From Desulfobacterales bacterium (lineage in GTDB: Bacteria > Desulfobacterota > Desulfobacteria > Desulfobacterales > RPRI01), in NCBI GenBank assembly GCA_020052975.1, contig JAGVOC010000217.1:1-9741 (forward strand): a DNA stretch of 9,741 nucleotides, given 5' to 3'. Numbering within the stretch: position 1 is the first letter of the stretch; each line of letters starts with the position of its first letter. Below are positions 1 through 6,031 of the stretch, piece by piece. The translations under genes were made by a program, and so were the position numbers. The notes below the pieces were generated by a model. It was not told the DNA's origin, searched no databases, and was given only the letters and a program-made list of their open reading frames with translations.

Positions 1-1
1 A

Positions 2-117
2 AAACACCCGGAGCGTCAAGGCGGGCTAATCTCGGCATGTGATCCTGCTAACATAAAAGCTGTTGCCTGTCAAGTTAATTACTTATTTATGGACGTCCCT
101 AATATGCCCCTAAAATT
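2..117. other. Window edge to integration scar, no gene supported
   Basis: The first plus-strand frame beginning at base 2 is open to a TGA at 119-121, about 39 codons from the window edge. It has no recognisable motif and could be chance or the tail of a truncated gene. A short palindromic stretch (GGACGTCC, 91-98) followed by CTAATATGCCCC resembles a second place in the window (1019-1038) and may be repeat debris. Nothing else is supported here. Confidence 0.3.
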
Positions 118-170
118 TTGAGGAGGTTAGGAAACTCATAAGGTTGCCTCTTCGAATCCGTAGGCCGCAG
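118..170 (+). repeat. 53-nt direct repeat, copy 1 (overlaps the tRNA half)
   Basis: This segment recurs in direct orientation at 6498-6549. Read side by side, the two copies differ by one substitution (G versus T in the AGGAGGTTAG/T stretch) and one inserted T. The first 32 nt are not tRNA sequence. The last 21 nt (from 150) are the anticodon loop, the right half of the anticodon stem, the variable region and the start of the T stem of tRNA-Arg. Copy 1 continues into the rest of the tRNA 3' half; copy 2 does not. A repeat joining foreign sequence to a tRNA core is what an integrase attachment site looks like. Confidence 0.85.
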
Positions 171-194
171 GTTCGAATCCTGCCGGGCGTACCA
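150..194 (+). pseudogene. tRNA-Arg(UCG) 3' half, displaced by integration
   Basis: From 150 the sequence folds as the 3' part of a tRNA. The seven-base anticodon loop CTTCGAA (150-156) has anticodon TCG. It is followed by TCCGT (right anticodon stem), AGGCC (variable region), GCAGG-TTCGAAT-CCTGC (T arm, perfect stem, 167-183), CGGGCGT (acceptor 3' strand), discriminator A and encoded CCA (192-194). The 5' half is absent: the bases before 150 do not pair with the anticodon stem, and no matching acceptor strand (ACGCCCG or similar) lies upstream. The break falls at the anticodon loop, a well-known crossover position for tyrosine recombinases that integrate into tRNA genes. The gene as present cannot make a tRNA. 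Its orientation implies that an integrated element ended just left of 150 and that the intact tRNA lies outside the window. Confidence 0.8.
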
Positions 195-331
195 ATGATT
201 TAAAAACATAAGGGTCGCAGGATGTTATTTATTGTAACCCTTTTTTTAGCTTCTGCGGAATTATACACTTCCCTTGAAGCTGAATAAATTGGTATGGTAT
301 CGTTTTTGGGCTGTCGACATCGGAGCGACTT
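195..331. other. Spacer between tRNA scar and brnA
   Basis: This AT-rich stretch holds no open frame of note. It is downstream of brnA on the minus strand, but I see no convincing intrinsic terminator. Confidence 0.4.
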
Positions 332-550
332 TCACGATATCCACTGCATATCAAGCTTGCGTTTGGAAGCAGAACAATCCCTCAGGTAAAGGTTGATTAG
401 GCTTTGATATGGAATGTTGGTCTCTTCAGCCATCTTTTTGAAGTAATCAACCACGTCCGGGCTCATCCTGAGGGTAACCTGTTTCTTGAGCTTTCTGGCA
501 TAGGGATTCGGCCTGGACTTCATCTTGGACAGATCGTATTCCTTTTTCAT
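332..550 (-). CDS. brnA: BrnA-type antitoxin (ribbon-helix-helix/CopG-like)
   Basis: This 72-aa protein is the expected size for BrnA, the antitoxin of the type II BrnT/BrnA system. It neutralises BrnT by direct binding and represses its own operon. The N-terminus is basic (KMKSRPNPYARKLKKQ), followed by a DNA-contacting strand (VTLRMSPDVVDYF, about residues 25-37), the conserved 'MSPDV' of this family. Then come the helices of a ribbon-helix-helix fold (MAEETNIPYQSLINLYLRDC). It starts at ATG (548-550) behind an AGGAG ribosome binding site 8 nt away that lies inside the last codons of brnT. Only 4 nt separate the brnT stop from this ATG, so the two are co-transcribed and probably translationally coupled. 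The toxin-first order is normal for brnTA. The identification rests on both the sequence and the partner. Confidence 0.93.
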   Translation of the reverse strand: MKKEYDLSKMKSRPNPYARKLKKQVTLRMSPDVVDYFKKMAEETNIPYQSLINLYLRDCSASKRKLDMQWIS

Positions 551-554
551 ATCA

Positions 555-839
555 CTATCTCCTGTAAAACCTTGCTTCGTTCGCGGTAGCTTTGCGGGCC
601 GAAATAATCCGGATTATCGACTCATTTTCACGATAGCAGTGGCACACCATTACGAGCCGAAGTTTAAAACTTAGACCAAGCAGAAGGAATCTATCCTCCC
701 CTTCCGAATGTTTATCATCGTAGAACTCCTTGGCAAAATCGTCATAGAAAACGGTCTGCGCTTCCTCAAACGATACGCCATGGATCTTGAGGTTCACTTC
801 AGCTTTTGCTGAATCCCACTCAAATCGAAGTTCTGACAT
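555..839 (-). CDS. brnT: BrnT-type ribonuclease toxin
   Basis: This 94-aa protein is the typical length for BrnT, a RelE-like-fold ribonuclease toxin that halts translation. Family hallmarks are visible: the N-terminal FEWDxxKAxxNLKxHGVSFEEA block (about residues 6-27), the central 'RFLLLGLSFKLRLVMVCHCYRE' region, and the C-terminal 'RIISARKATANEARFY' block (about 77-92) with the basic and aromatic residues characteristic of the family. It ends in TAG. The start at 839 lies only 6 nt after a good -10 box, and there is no ribosome binding site in front of it. The mRNA may therefore be leaderless, which would keep toxin output low relative to BrnA, which has its own strong site. It is the first gene of a two-gene operon. 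Confidence 0.95.
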   Translation of the reverse strand: MSELRFEWDSAKAEVNLKIHGVSFEEAQTVFYDDFAKEFYDDKHSEGEDRFLLLGLSFKLRLVMVCHCYRENESIIRIISARKATANEARFYRR

Positions 840-845
840 ATTTAC

Positions 846-873
846 ATTGTATTTACAATTACAAATTAGTCAA
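846..873 (-). promoter_or_regulatory. brnTA promoter with palindromic operator
   Basis: Reading the minus strand, TTGACT (873-868) and TACAAT (851-846) are separated by 16 nt, close to the sigma-70 consensus. The perfect inverted repeat ATTGTA-AA-TACAAT (859-846) covers the -10 box. A dyad placed there is what autorepression by a ribbon-helix-helix antitoxin such as BrnA would use. The boxes and the dyad are seen; BrnA binding is inferred. The expected transcription start falls at or next to the brnT ATG. Confidence 0.65.
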
Positions 874-1238
874 TTGGTTTTTACAAACAGTATTTTCTGA
901 ATTTGCATCCCTATTGAATCTTCCGGCTTCCACAGACCAAATCCATGTAAAAGCCTAATAAAAAAATCCCTGCCTTTTGATATCATTATACATTCAGATA
1001 ATGGACTTTAGATGTAAAGGGCGTTCCCTATTCGTCCCCCGTTTCACCTGCTGAACTTATATTTTGATGAACGACCCGACCCTGCCGTGTTCGCCCGTCA
1101 TTCAGAACCGATACAGATTCGGTATCAATTTTTAATTACTGCAAAGAGGCTTTGCCGGCATCATTGATACTTCCCCGGCGTGTTTTATTGCGGTAGCAAA
1201 GAAACCTCATGAACGGAGAGAGCTATTGATATGGTTTT
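874..1238. other. Intergenic region, no gene seen
   Basis: No frame with coding character was found on either strand between the brnTA promoter and the small gene at 1239. A short stretch at 1019-1038 (GGGCGTTCCCTATTCGTCCC) resembles the sequence at 91-110. A weak dyad (ACCGA/TCGGT) lies around 1107-1123. The region may hold old repeat debris. Confidence 0.4.
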
Positions 1239-1460
1239 CTACAATTTCATTAACCGGTCAACCATTGGCTTGAACGATCTACGCTGATGATTGATAAACT
1301 CATTATAACCATTTAAAAATTCTATATATCTGTCCAGATCGACTTTTTCTTTATAAAGCAGCGGATTATGCCTGCCGGCGGCCAGGCGGCGCAAGTCCTC
1401 TCGTATGGATTGCGATCCTGCCGTTTCAAGCATTTCCTGTTTTTCCTTATCACTGAGCAT
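1239..1460 (-). CDS. Small partner protein of the nucleotidyltransferase, function unknown
   Basis: This 73-aa, charged, mainly helical protein (MLSDKEKQEMLETAGSQSI... to ...QRRSFKPMVDRLMKL) has no signal peptide or membrane segment. I recognise the pattern 'LSDKEKQEMLE...DRYIEFLNGYNEFINH...FKPM' only as a small conserved hypothetical that accompanies minimal nucleotidyltransferases of this type. It is not a HEPN protein: there is no Rx4-6H motif. Its ATG lies inside the end of the upstream gene, overlapping by 11 nt (GGCATGCTCAGTGA), so the two proteins are made from one message with tight coupling. AAGGAT about 10 nt upstream may serve as ribosome binding site. It ends in TAG. The role is inferred only from pairing: an antitoxin or toxin subunit, or a regulator of its partner. 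Confidence 0.75.
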   Translation of the reverse strand: MLSDKEKQEMLETAGSQSIREDLRRLAAGRHNPLLYKEKVDLDRYIEFLNGYNEFINHQRRSFKPMVDRLMKL

Positions 1461-2001
1461 GCCGGTATCGATCCTTTAGTTCAGCAAACAATTTTTCAAA
1501 CCCAAACAGGGAAAAATATTCTTTCACGGTATTCCAGTTAAGCGACGTTTTATGCAGCGCAACAAGCGCTTCAATATCGGCAAGATCGATTGCCTTTCGC
1601 CTCTCGTCGTTCGCCATTGCCTGCACCTTTAATCCTATAAGATCTTCAACCTTCAGAATCCTGACAGCCAGCGTTTCGTTGAACATCATTCTTTCTTCGG
1701 CCCGCTTGATCATGCCGACGGATATTTCCCGAAAGGCATGCAAAAAATCGACTTCACCGAAAATTTTAAGGGGGGATATAAACTGAGATACATTTTCAGT
1801 TTGATGGCTGCATTCATAGCCCAGTTCATGCATGATCACGCCGACACTTGCCATGTCATCACGGCTCACAAGAAAATCGATGTCAACCGTTGCTCTTACG
1901 ACCCCATGGGCACCGAGCGCAAAGCCTCCAATGAGCGCATACCGAACGTTCTGCTCCTTGAAGCGCGTTAAAAGATTATCCAAAACAAGTTTAAAATCCA
2001 T
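1450..2001 (-). CDS. Minimal nucleotidyltransferase (AbiEii/DUF6036-like)
   Basis: This 183-aa protein has a DNA polymerase beta-type nucleotidyltransferase core. The motif ALIGGFALGAHG (GG at 25-26) is followed by VDIDFLV with the metal-binding acids D40 and D42. A likely third acid is D85 in FGEVDFL. The helical 'KVEDLIGLKVQAMAND' and 'AIDLADIEALV' blocks are typical of the AbiEii/DUF6036 group. Such proteins transfer nucleotides to RNA or protein targets and often act in toxin-antitoxin or abortive-infection modules. At 183 aa this one is much shorter than full AbiEii toxins. It starts at ATG 1999-2001 with only a weak upstream ribosome binding site. It is the first gene of an overlapping pair with the 73-aa protein and lies just upstream of brnTA. 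The catalytic acids look intact, so it should be active; the target is unknown. Confidence 0.85.
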   Translation of the reverse strand: MDFKLVLDNLLTRFKEQNVRYALIGGFALGAHGVVRATVDIDFLVSRDDMASVGVIMHELGYECSHQTENVSQFISPLKIFGEVDFLHAFREISVGMIKRAEERMMFNETLAVRILKVEDLIGLKVQAMANDERRKAIDLADIEALVALHKTSLNWNTVKEYFSLFGFEKLFAELKDRYRHAQ

Positions 2002-2600
2002 GCGGTTATGGCTCTGCGGCTTATTAAAATAATGCTGCGCCCTATTTAGTGTCCATCCGGAAACTAATTATGGACACAAATGCGTTTCCAATTCGGAAAT
2101 AGGAAATTTTGGGCAAGCTCAAGGAAATCAAGGGATTGCGCGGAGACATACACATTGTATGCCGCACAAGAAATCCCGCAGATTGACACCGAGATCGCTC
2201 AAAAGGGCCATTTCCGGATGGAAATTATTTAAGCTCGAAATCAACGAAGTTTATAGTACTATACATAAAACGCTTTCGCTCAGCAATACCTTTTCGGGGT
2301 TCCCCAATCCCCTTTATAAACAAGTTTACTGCGCTACCTGTTCCGCCCTCGAAATCAGATATTTTGCCAGAAATATTATTCCAAACATTTCAATTTATTT
2401 TGGCTGTATTTATATTTTGATGTGCCCTAAAATTCATATTTAGATAGCTTTAAACTCGCAAAGAAGAATAAATATTTGATTTTTGATAATGAGTTTAAAA
2501 ATTTATGACGCCCCATAAATACCCCTGAGGATTATAGAATGTCCCCAAGCTCTGCCCGTTTGAGTTTCAAAAAATTGGGCCCTCGAATACGAAAATTTTT
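2002..2600. other. Intergenic region with degraded DNA
   Basis: About 600 nt hold no supported gene. A plus-strand frame at 2159-2443 has no recognisable motif, lacks a ribosome binding site and runs through AT-rich DNA; I regard it as chance. Inverted 12-mers at 2052-2063 and 2211-2222 bracket a 147-nt core. Within the core a plus-strand frame (2140-2229) ends ...EIAQKGHFRMEII-stop, which could be a transposase tail, but I cannot identify it. Confidence 0.4.
2052..2222. repeat. Inverted 12-mers bracketing about 170 bp (possible IS or MITE remnant)
   Basis: TCCATCCGGAAA (2052-2063) and TTTCCGGATGGA (2211-2222) are perfect inverted copies. The left one is also nested in an 8-bp local dyad, GTGTCCAT (2049-2056) with ATGGACAC (2070-2077). 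The arrangement resembles the terminal repeats of a small non-autonomous element or an internally deleted insertion sequence. No target duplication was evident. Confidence 0.35.
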
Positions 2601-2879
2601 TTATCCCCAATCCGACCGGTAGCCGGTGCCGCCGGTCGGCCATTTGAAGGATATGGCGCCTGTATCGCATACATACCAGCAGGATGCGCATTCCATGCAG
2701 GTATCCAGGCTTTTGATCTGGGCTTTTTTGGCCGCAAGGGTCCAGCAGTCGCCCAGGCAGACGTTTACGCAATTGGCGCATCCCGTGCATTTTTCAGTGT
2801 CAACGGTGATAAACGCTCCGTTCCCGGGAATCCATTCCACCCCCGGAAAACGCTCATGGGTTCGCTTCTTCTGATTCAT
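2601..2879 (-). CDS. 2[4Fe-4S] ferredoxin, partner of the FAD oxidoreductase
   Basis: This small iron-sulfur protein of 92 aa has two cluster motifs of the CxxCxxCxxxC form: C31, C34, C37, C41 and C61, C64, C67, C71. An extra cysteine is at 45. Neither motif is followed by the proline usual in clostridial-type ferredoxins. It probably passes electrons to or from the flavoprotein encoded immediately upstream, much as FixX serves FixC. I chose the ATG at 2877-2879 because AGAAGG lies 8 nt before it; an upstream ATG (2885) and GTG (2888) overlap the flavoprotein stop codon and have poorer spacing. In either case the genes touch or overlap, so they are co-expressed. The C-terminus (WPTGGTGYRSDWG) is glycine- and aromatic-rich. 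No export signal is seen, so it should be cytoplasmic. Confidence 0.88.
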   Translation of the reverse strand: MNQKKRTHERFPGVEWIPGNGAFITVDTEKCTGCANCVNVCLGDCWTLAAKKAQIKSLDTCMECASCWYVCDTGAISFKWPTGGTGYRSDWG

Positions 2880-2884
2880 TTTCA

Positions 2885-4600
2885 TCACCTTCTGTTAGGT
2901 AAAGGGGTTTTCGTGCCCATGCCAGATTTTGTTTCTGATGTCATCTCAAATAATTTAGGGTCGGCGTATTTTACAAAATGGACGATTTCATCACTCAGCC
3001 GGTTTCCCAAGGGGGCCAGGGGTTTCCGGAGCAGTTTATACAGGGGCCGGATAATGGGCAGCAGCAGCTTCATGGTCGGATTCGCGAGGCCGGAAAGATA
3101 AAAGCCGACCATCGCCAGCAGTTGAATCAATGGTCGGAGCAGGCGCAGCAGGAGTTCCAGCCCGCCCACGAAAAATCGGAAAACAGCTTCGCCTATTTGG
3201 GGACGCCGTGCTTCATCAACGATGCGATCCTCCCGTCCCGCATAATCATAACCATTATGAATCCAGTTCTGGTAATACCGGAAATACATTTTGATCCATT
3301 TGGTAATGACCGTCGGGTCTTTTTGGATATGGCGGAACGTCATTTTCAGGATGGGGGTGAGAGAATGGGTGAGCTGACCCATTCCCCACCCGTAATGGAT
3401 GTATTTTTTTAGCAGGCGCAGATCTTTTTTCTCCTGGGCGTACCGGAGATTGTAACGGTTTTTTGCGGAAATGGACCACTGTAGGACGGCATGATCTTTG
3501 ATCCGGTCATCGTACTCTTTCAAAAACGATTTGGAGGTGTTCCCGCGGCGGATGGCCTCGATGGCCACGTCGGCGGCGATGTCCGCGGAAAACCAGGCGG
3601 CCGGAACGCCGTCGCACAACTCGGTGCTTTCAAGCCCGGCCGCATCTCCGATGAGAAGAATGCCGTCATCATGGTTGGGCATATTCCGGAGTTCCGGGTC
3701 CAGCCCGACATAAATTTCAAACCCCTCCCACATGCGGGCCCGGACCGTACAACGGGGCGCCACTTCTTCCCGCCACCAGGGGAGTTTGGTGGTGATATTG
3801 TCATGATATTCTCGAAAGCGCTTTTTCAGGTTGGGGACTTTCCCGCCGTTCAGCCGGAGGCAATGGTCCTGCATGAAATGAACGCTTTCCCGGTAGGGCC
3901 AGACCATCAGGCCGTTGCCGTGGCCCAGGGGCGGCGCTATTTTTTGTTCATCCCATCCCCAGCAGAACCGCAGGGAATATCCGAATAGTTTATCCACATC
4001 GGATTTATCCATTTCATAATCATAAGTGTCGGCCAGGGAAATCGCCTCGGGCGGATATTTCTTCCGGATTCCGGCTTTGATGGCGACCAGTCCCTGGGAA
4101 CCTTCCGCGTCAATCACGATCCGGGAGAATATTTTTTCCCCGGTCTCGAGGATAATGCCCGCGACTTTGCCGTTTTCACGAATGATATCCACAACTGTGG
4201 TGGATGTGCGCAATTCCGTCCCGGCCTGAACCGCTTTTTCGGCCTCCCATTCGCAGAAGGGTTTGCAATAGGCGTTGTATCCGAATGAAATGACCGGGGA
4301 AAACGGCCGGGGCACACGCAGGGTGTCGTCGATTTCAATGACCCCGTTGTCGATGTCGGTGATAATATAATTGATGATCCCGTCCGCCGGACGCTCAAAA
4401 GGTGGGTTGCCTTCCCGGATAAAGTCCGGGCCGAACAAAAACCCGTAAATCGGAATCGTCAACCCGGAAATGACCTTTTCGCCGACAGTGGCCGAGCGCT
4501 CGATCATGAGGGTCCGCAATCCGGCTTCGGCGCATTTTTTTGCGGCCACGGGCCCGCCGAAGCCGGAGCCGATGACAATCACATCATACATTTTGTCCAT
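2885..4600 (-). CDS. FAD-dependent oxidoreductase, FixC/geranylgeranyl reductase superfamily, with hydrophobic C-terminal extension
   Basis: This 571-aa flavoprotein opens with a Rossmann dinucleotide site: VIVIGSGFGGPVAA (GxGxxG at 11-16) and the acidic end of the second strand in 'LMIERS' (E34). A second FAD motif, 'IVIDAEGSQG', lies at about 161-170 and the third, 'GILLIGDAAG', at 313-322. This pattern and 'EKVISGLTIPIYGFLFGPDF' match FixC, ETF-quinone oxidoreductase and geranylgeranyl reductase relatives. These oxidise or reduce quinones, polyprenyl chains or ETF. FixC-type proteins usually end near 430 aa; here about 140 more residues follow, including a leucine-rich region (about 473-532) with a repeated LLLxxxRPLxxLL motif, probably for membrane contact. 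The start at 4600 (MDKMYDV) has a weak upstream ribosome binding site; M4 is an alternative. The coupled ferredoxin is the likely electron partner. The exact substrate is not known, and no ETF genes are nearby. Confidence 0.87.
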   Translation of the reverse strand: MDKMYDVIVIGSGFGGPVAAKKCAEAGLRTLMIERSATVGEKVISGLTIPIYGFLFGPDFIREGNPPFERPADGIINYIITDIDNGVIEIDDTLRVPRPFSPVISFGYNAYCKPFCEWEAEKAVQAGTELRTSTTVVDIIRENGKVAGIILETGEKIFSRIVIDAEGSQGLVAIKAGIRKKYPPEAISLADTYDYEMDKSDVDKLFGYSLRFCWGWDEQKIAPPLGHGNGLMVWPYRESVHFMQDHCLRLNGGKVPNLKKRFREYHDNITTKLPWWREEVAPRCTVRARMWEGFEIYVGLDPELRNMPNHDDGILLIGDAAGLESTELCDGVPAAWFSADIAADVAIEAIRRGNTSKSFLKEYDDRIKDHAVLQWSISAKNRYNLRYAQEKKDLRLLKKYIHYGWGMGQLTHSLTPILKMTFRHIQKDPTVITKWIKMYFRYYQNWIHNGYDYAGREDRIVDEARRPQIGEAVFRFFVGGLELLLRLLRPLIQLLAMVGFYLSGLANPTMKLLLPIIRPLYKLLRKPLAPLGNRLSDEIVHFVKYADPKLFEMTSETKSGMGTKTPLPNRR

Positions 4601-4723
4601 GGTTTATTATCCGGTAAAATTGATGGATTGGGAGTTAAAAAAATAACAATAAATGATTATTCCAGTATAATATTGAAAATCAAATGCGTCGGATGCCGGG
4701 CCGGGAACTGATCCTGATAAACA
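4601..4723. other. Short spacer upstream of the flavoprotein gene
   Basis: This AT-rich spacer is likely to hold the promoter of the flavoprotein-ferredoxin pair. TTGATT on the minus strand (around 4683) is a possible -35 box, but no -10 box is convincing. I see no terminator for the gene upstream. Confidence 0.3.
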
Positions 4724-5884
4724 TCATTGTGATATCGTGAAAACGCCTCCGCGTTGCCGGATCAGGTCGATCAACGCCTGCTTCTTGCCAATGACCGCCA
4801 GATCGCCCACGGTGTACCTTTCTCCACCGGACATATATTGCCGCTTGAGATCGCATCCCGATTCGATGAGGACGCGGGCGATTTCGTCATGGCCTTTTAT
4901 GATCGCTCTGAACACAGGCGGATATTCATCATTCCCTCCATCGGGCAGTGCTCCCTTCAAGAGCAACAAATTGACCATTTCCAAATCCCCCGATTGTATC
5001 GCTATCTCCAGAGGTGTACTGAGTATCATTTTGTTTTTGACGTTTACGTTTGCACCGGCTTCAACGAGCAGGCGTGCCAGGTCTGACCGGTTTTTCTCCA
5101 GCGCCAGATGCAACGGACTCTGATCATGCTCGGTGACGGTGTTGATCCCCTTTTTCTTCATTATCAGATCGCGGGCCTCGTCAAAGCGATTTTGTTCCAA
5201 GGCCTCTATTAACCCGTAACCAAAGCCCAATCGCATCTGCTTAACAAAAGGAATTAGTGCACCAGCCAGAGCGACAATGAGTACCACCGCTATGAAAGTT
5301 CCTATCCCCTTCATGAGAGCTTTGACGGTTATGGGGCCAACCTTGACAGACATAATCGAGTTGTACCGATCAGTTGCAAATTTTGACATCTCCATCCCGG
5401 CCGGAGTATCCAACGAAGGAATGACAACACTCCCTATGAGTAAAGGAATGAACACAAAGCAAAGGCCAAACACAAGGATGCAGAGGTCTAGTAAATACAG
5501 AGAGTAGAATCCTGCCAGACGATGTTCTCCGTATGGAGATGACGAGACGATGATTTTAACCTCCTGTCCGGGCTTGAAACGCGTGATGATGTGATGTTTG
5601 GATCCTCTCACCTGTATTTTCTGACCATCTTTTGCAATAAACTCGAATTCAGGATAACTCATATAAGAAGTGGTGTCTTGAAAATCAACTTCGCCAAATT
5701 GGTTAGTGCTGGAACTCCGGGACACTACCTCTTCATCATAGTAACCCTTGAAGACGCCTTTCGTCCGCTCCGGAGTGTTTTTGACAAAAGTATACGTCGA
5801 CAGTATCTCCCAACCTCCGTAAAGAGAGATTATGATGCTGGTAATAATGAATACAGCCAGGATACATTTAAGAACAGTTGCCAT
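4724..5884 (-). CDS. Membrane-anchored DUF3592-like / ankyrin-repeat protein
   Basis: This 386-aa protein, if started at ATG 5882-5884, has a strong GGAGGT site 10 nt before that start; a TTG at 5908 would add 8 residues but has no such site. Residues 3-24 form a hydrophobic helix. A soluble segment (about 37-118: 'RTKGVFKGYYDEEVV... YPEFEFIAKDGQKI... FKPGQEVKIIVSSSPY') has the DUF3592 pattern. Two further membrane segments follow at about 128-157 and 196-214. The C-terminal part (about 225-380) consists of ankyrin repeats: 'SPLHLALEKNRSDLARLLVEAGANVNV', 'TPLEIAIQSGDLEMVNLLLLKGA', 'PPVFRAIIKGHDEIARVLIESGC'. Ankyrin arrays bind proteins, so this looks like a membrane-tethered scaffold or sensor. 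It could be co-transcribed with the flavoprotein 123 nt downstream, but nothing shows a shared role. Confidence 0.8.
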   Translation of the reverse strand: MATVLKCILAVFIITSIIISLYGGWEILSTYTFVKNTPERTKGVFKGYYDEEVVSRSSSTNQFGEVDFQDTTSYMSYPEFEFIAKDGQKIQVRGSKHHIITRFKPGQEVKIIVSSSPYGEHRLAGFYSLYLLDLCILVFGLCFVFIPLLIGSVVIPSLDTPAGMEMSKFATDRYNSIMSVKVGPITVKALMKGIGTFIAVVLIVALAGALIPFVKQMRLGFGYGLIEALEQNRFDEARDLIMKKKGINTVTEHDQSPLHLALEKNRSDLARLLVEAGANVNVKNKMILSTPLEIAIQSGDLEMVNLLLLKGALPDGGNDEYPPVFRAIIKGHDEIARVLIESGCDLKRQYMSGGERYTVGDLAVIGKKQALIDLIRQRGGVFTISQ

Positions 5885-5894
5885 GAATATTTTT

Positions 5895-5900
5895 ACCTCC
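5895..5900 (-). promoter_or_regulatory. Ribosome binding site that decides the start of the ankyrin protein
   Basis: GGAGGT on the minus strand lies 10 nt before the ATG at 5884. It lies within the reading frame opened by the upstream TTG (5908), so it argues for the internal ATG. Confidence 0.6.
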
Positions 5901-6031
5901 ACTTTCAACCGATCAATTTTATGTCCGAGCTTTGTTCCAATTAAGAATGCTGAAAAATGGAAATTTATACAATTTAACTATGTGGTATATATATCAGGAT
6001 CGGGCCAAGCCAACCATTTGATTTTTAAAAG

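Noticed and set aside
118..194. Complete tRNA gene of about 75 nt
   Set aside because: The length fits, but the first 32 nt do not form an acceptor strand, D arm or left anticodon stem that pair with the 3' half.
2159..2443. 94-codon plus-strand frame in the gene-poor region
   Set aside because: It has no ribosome binding site and no recognisable motif, runs through AT-rich DNA, and is the only sizeable intergenic frame opposite to all supported genes.
2569..2603. Possible terminator after the ferredoxin gene
   Set aside because: The inverted repeat is only A/T pairs (AAAAAATT with AATTTTTT), has a long loop and overlaps the stop codon; not a convincing terminator.
3491..3988. 165-codon plus-strand frame opposite the flavoprotein
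   Set aside because: It is an antisense shadow; the flavoprotein frame carries the FAD motifs.
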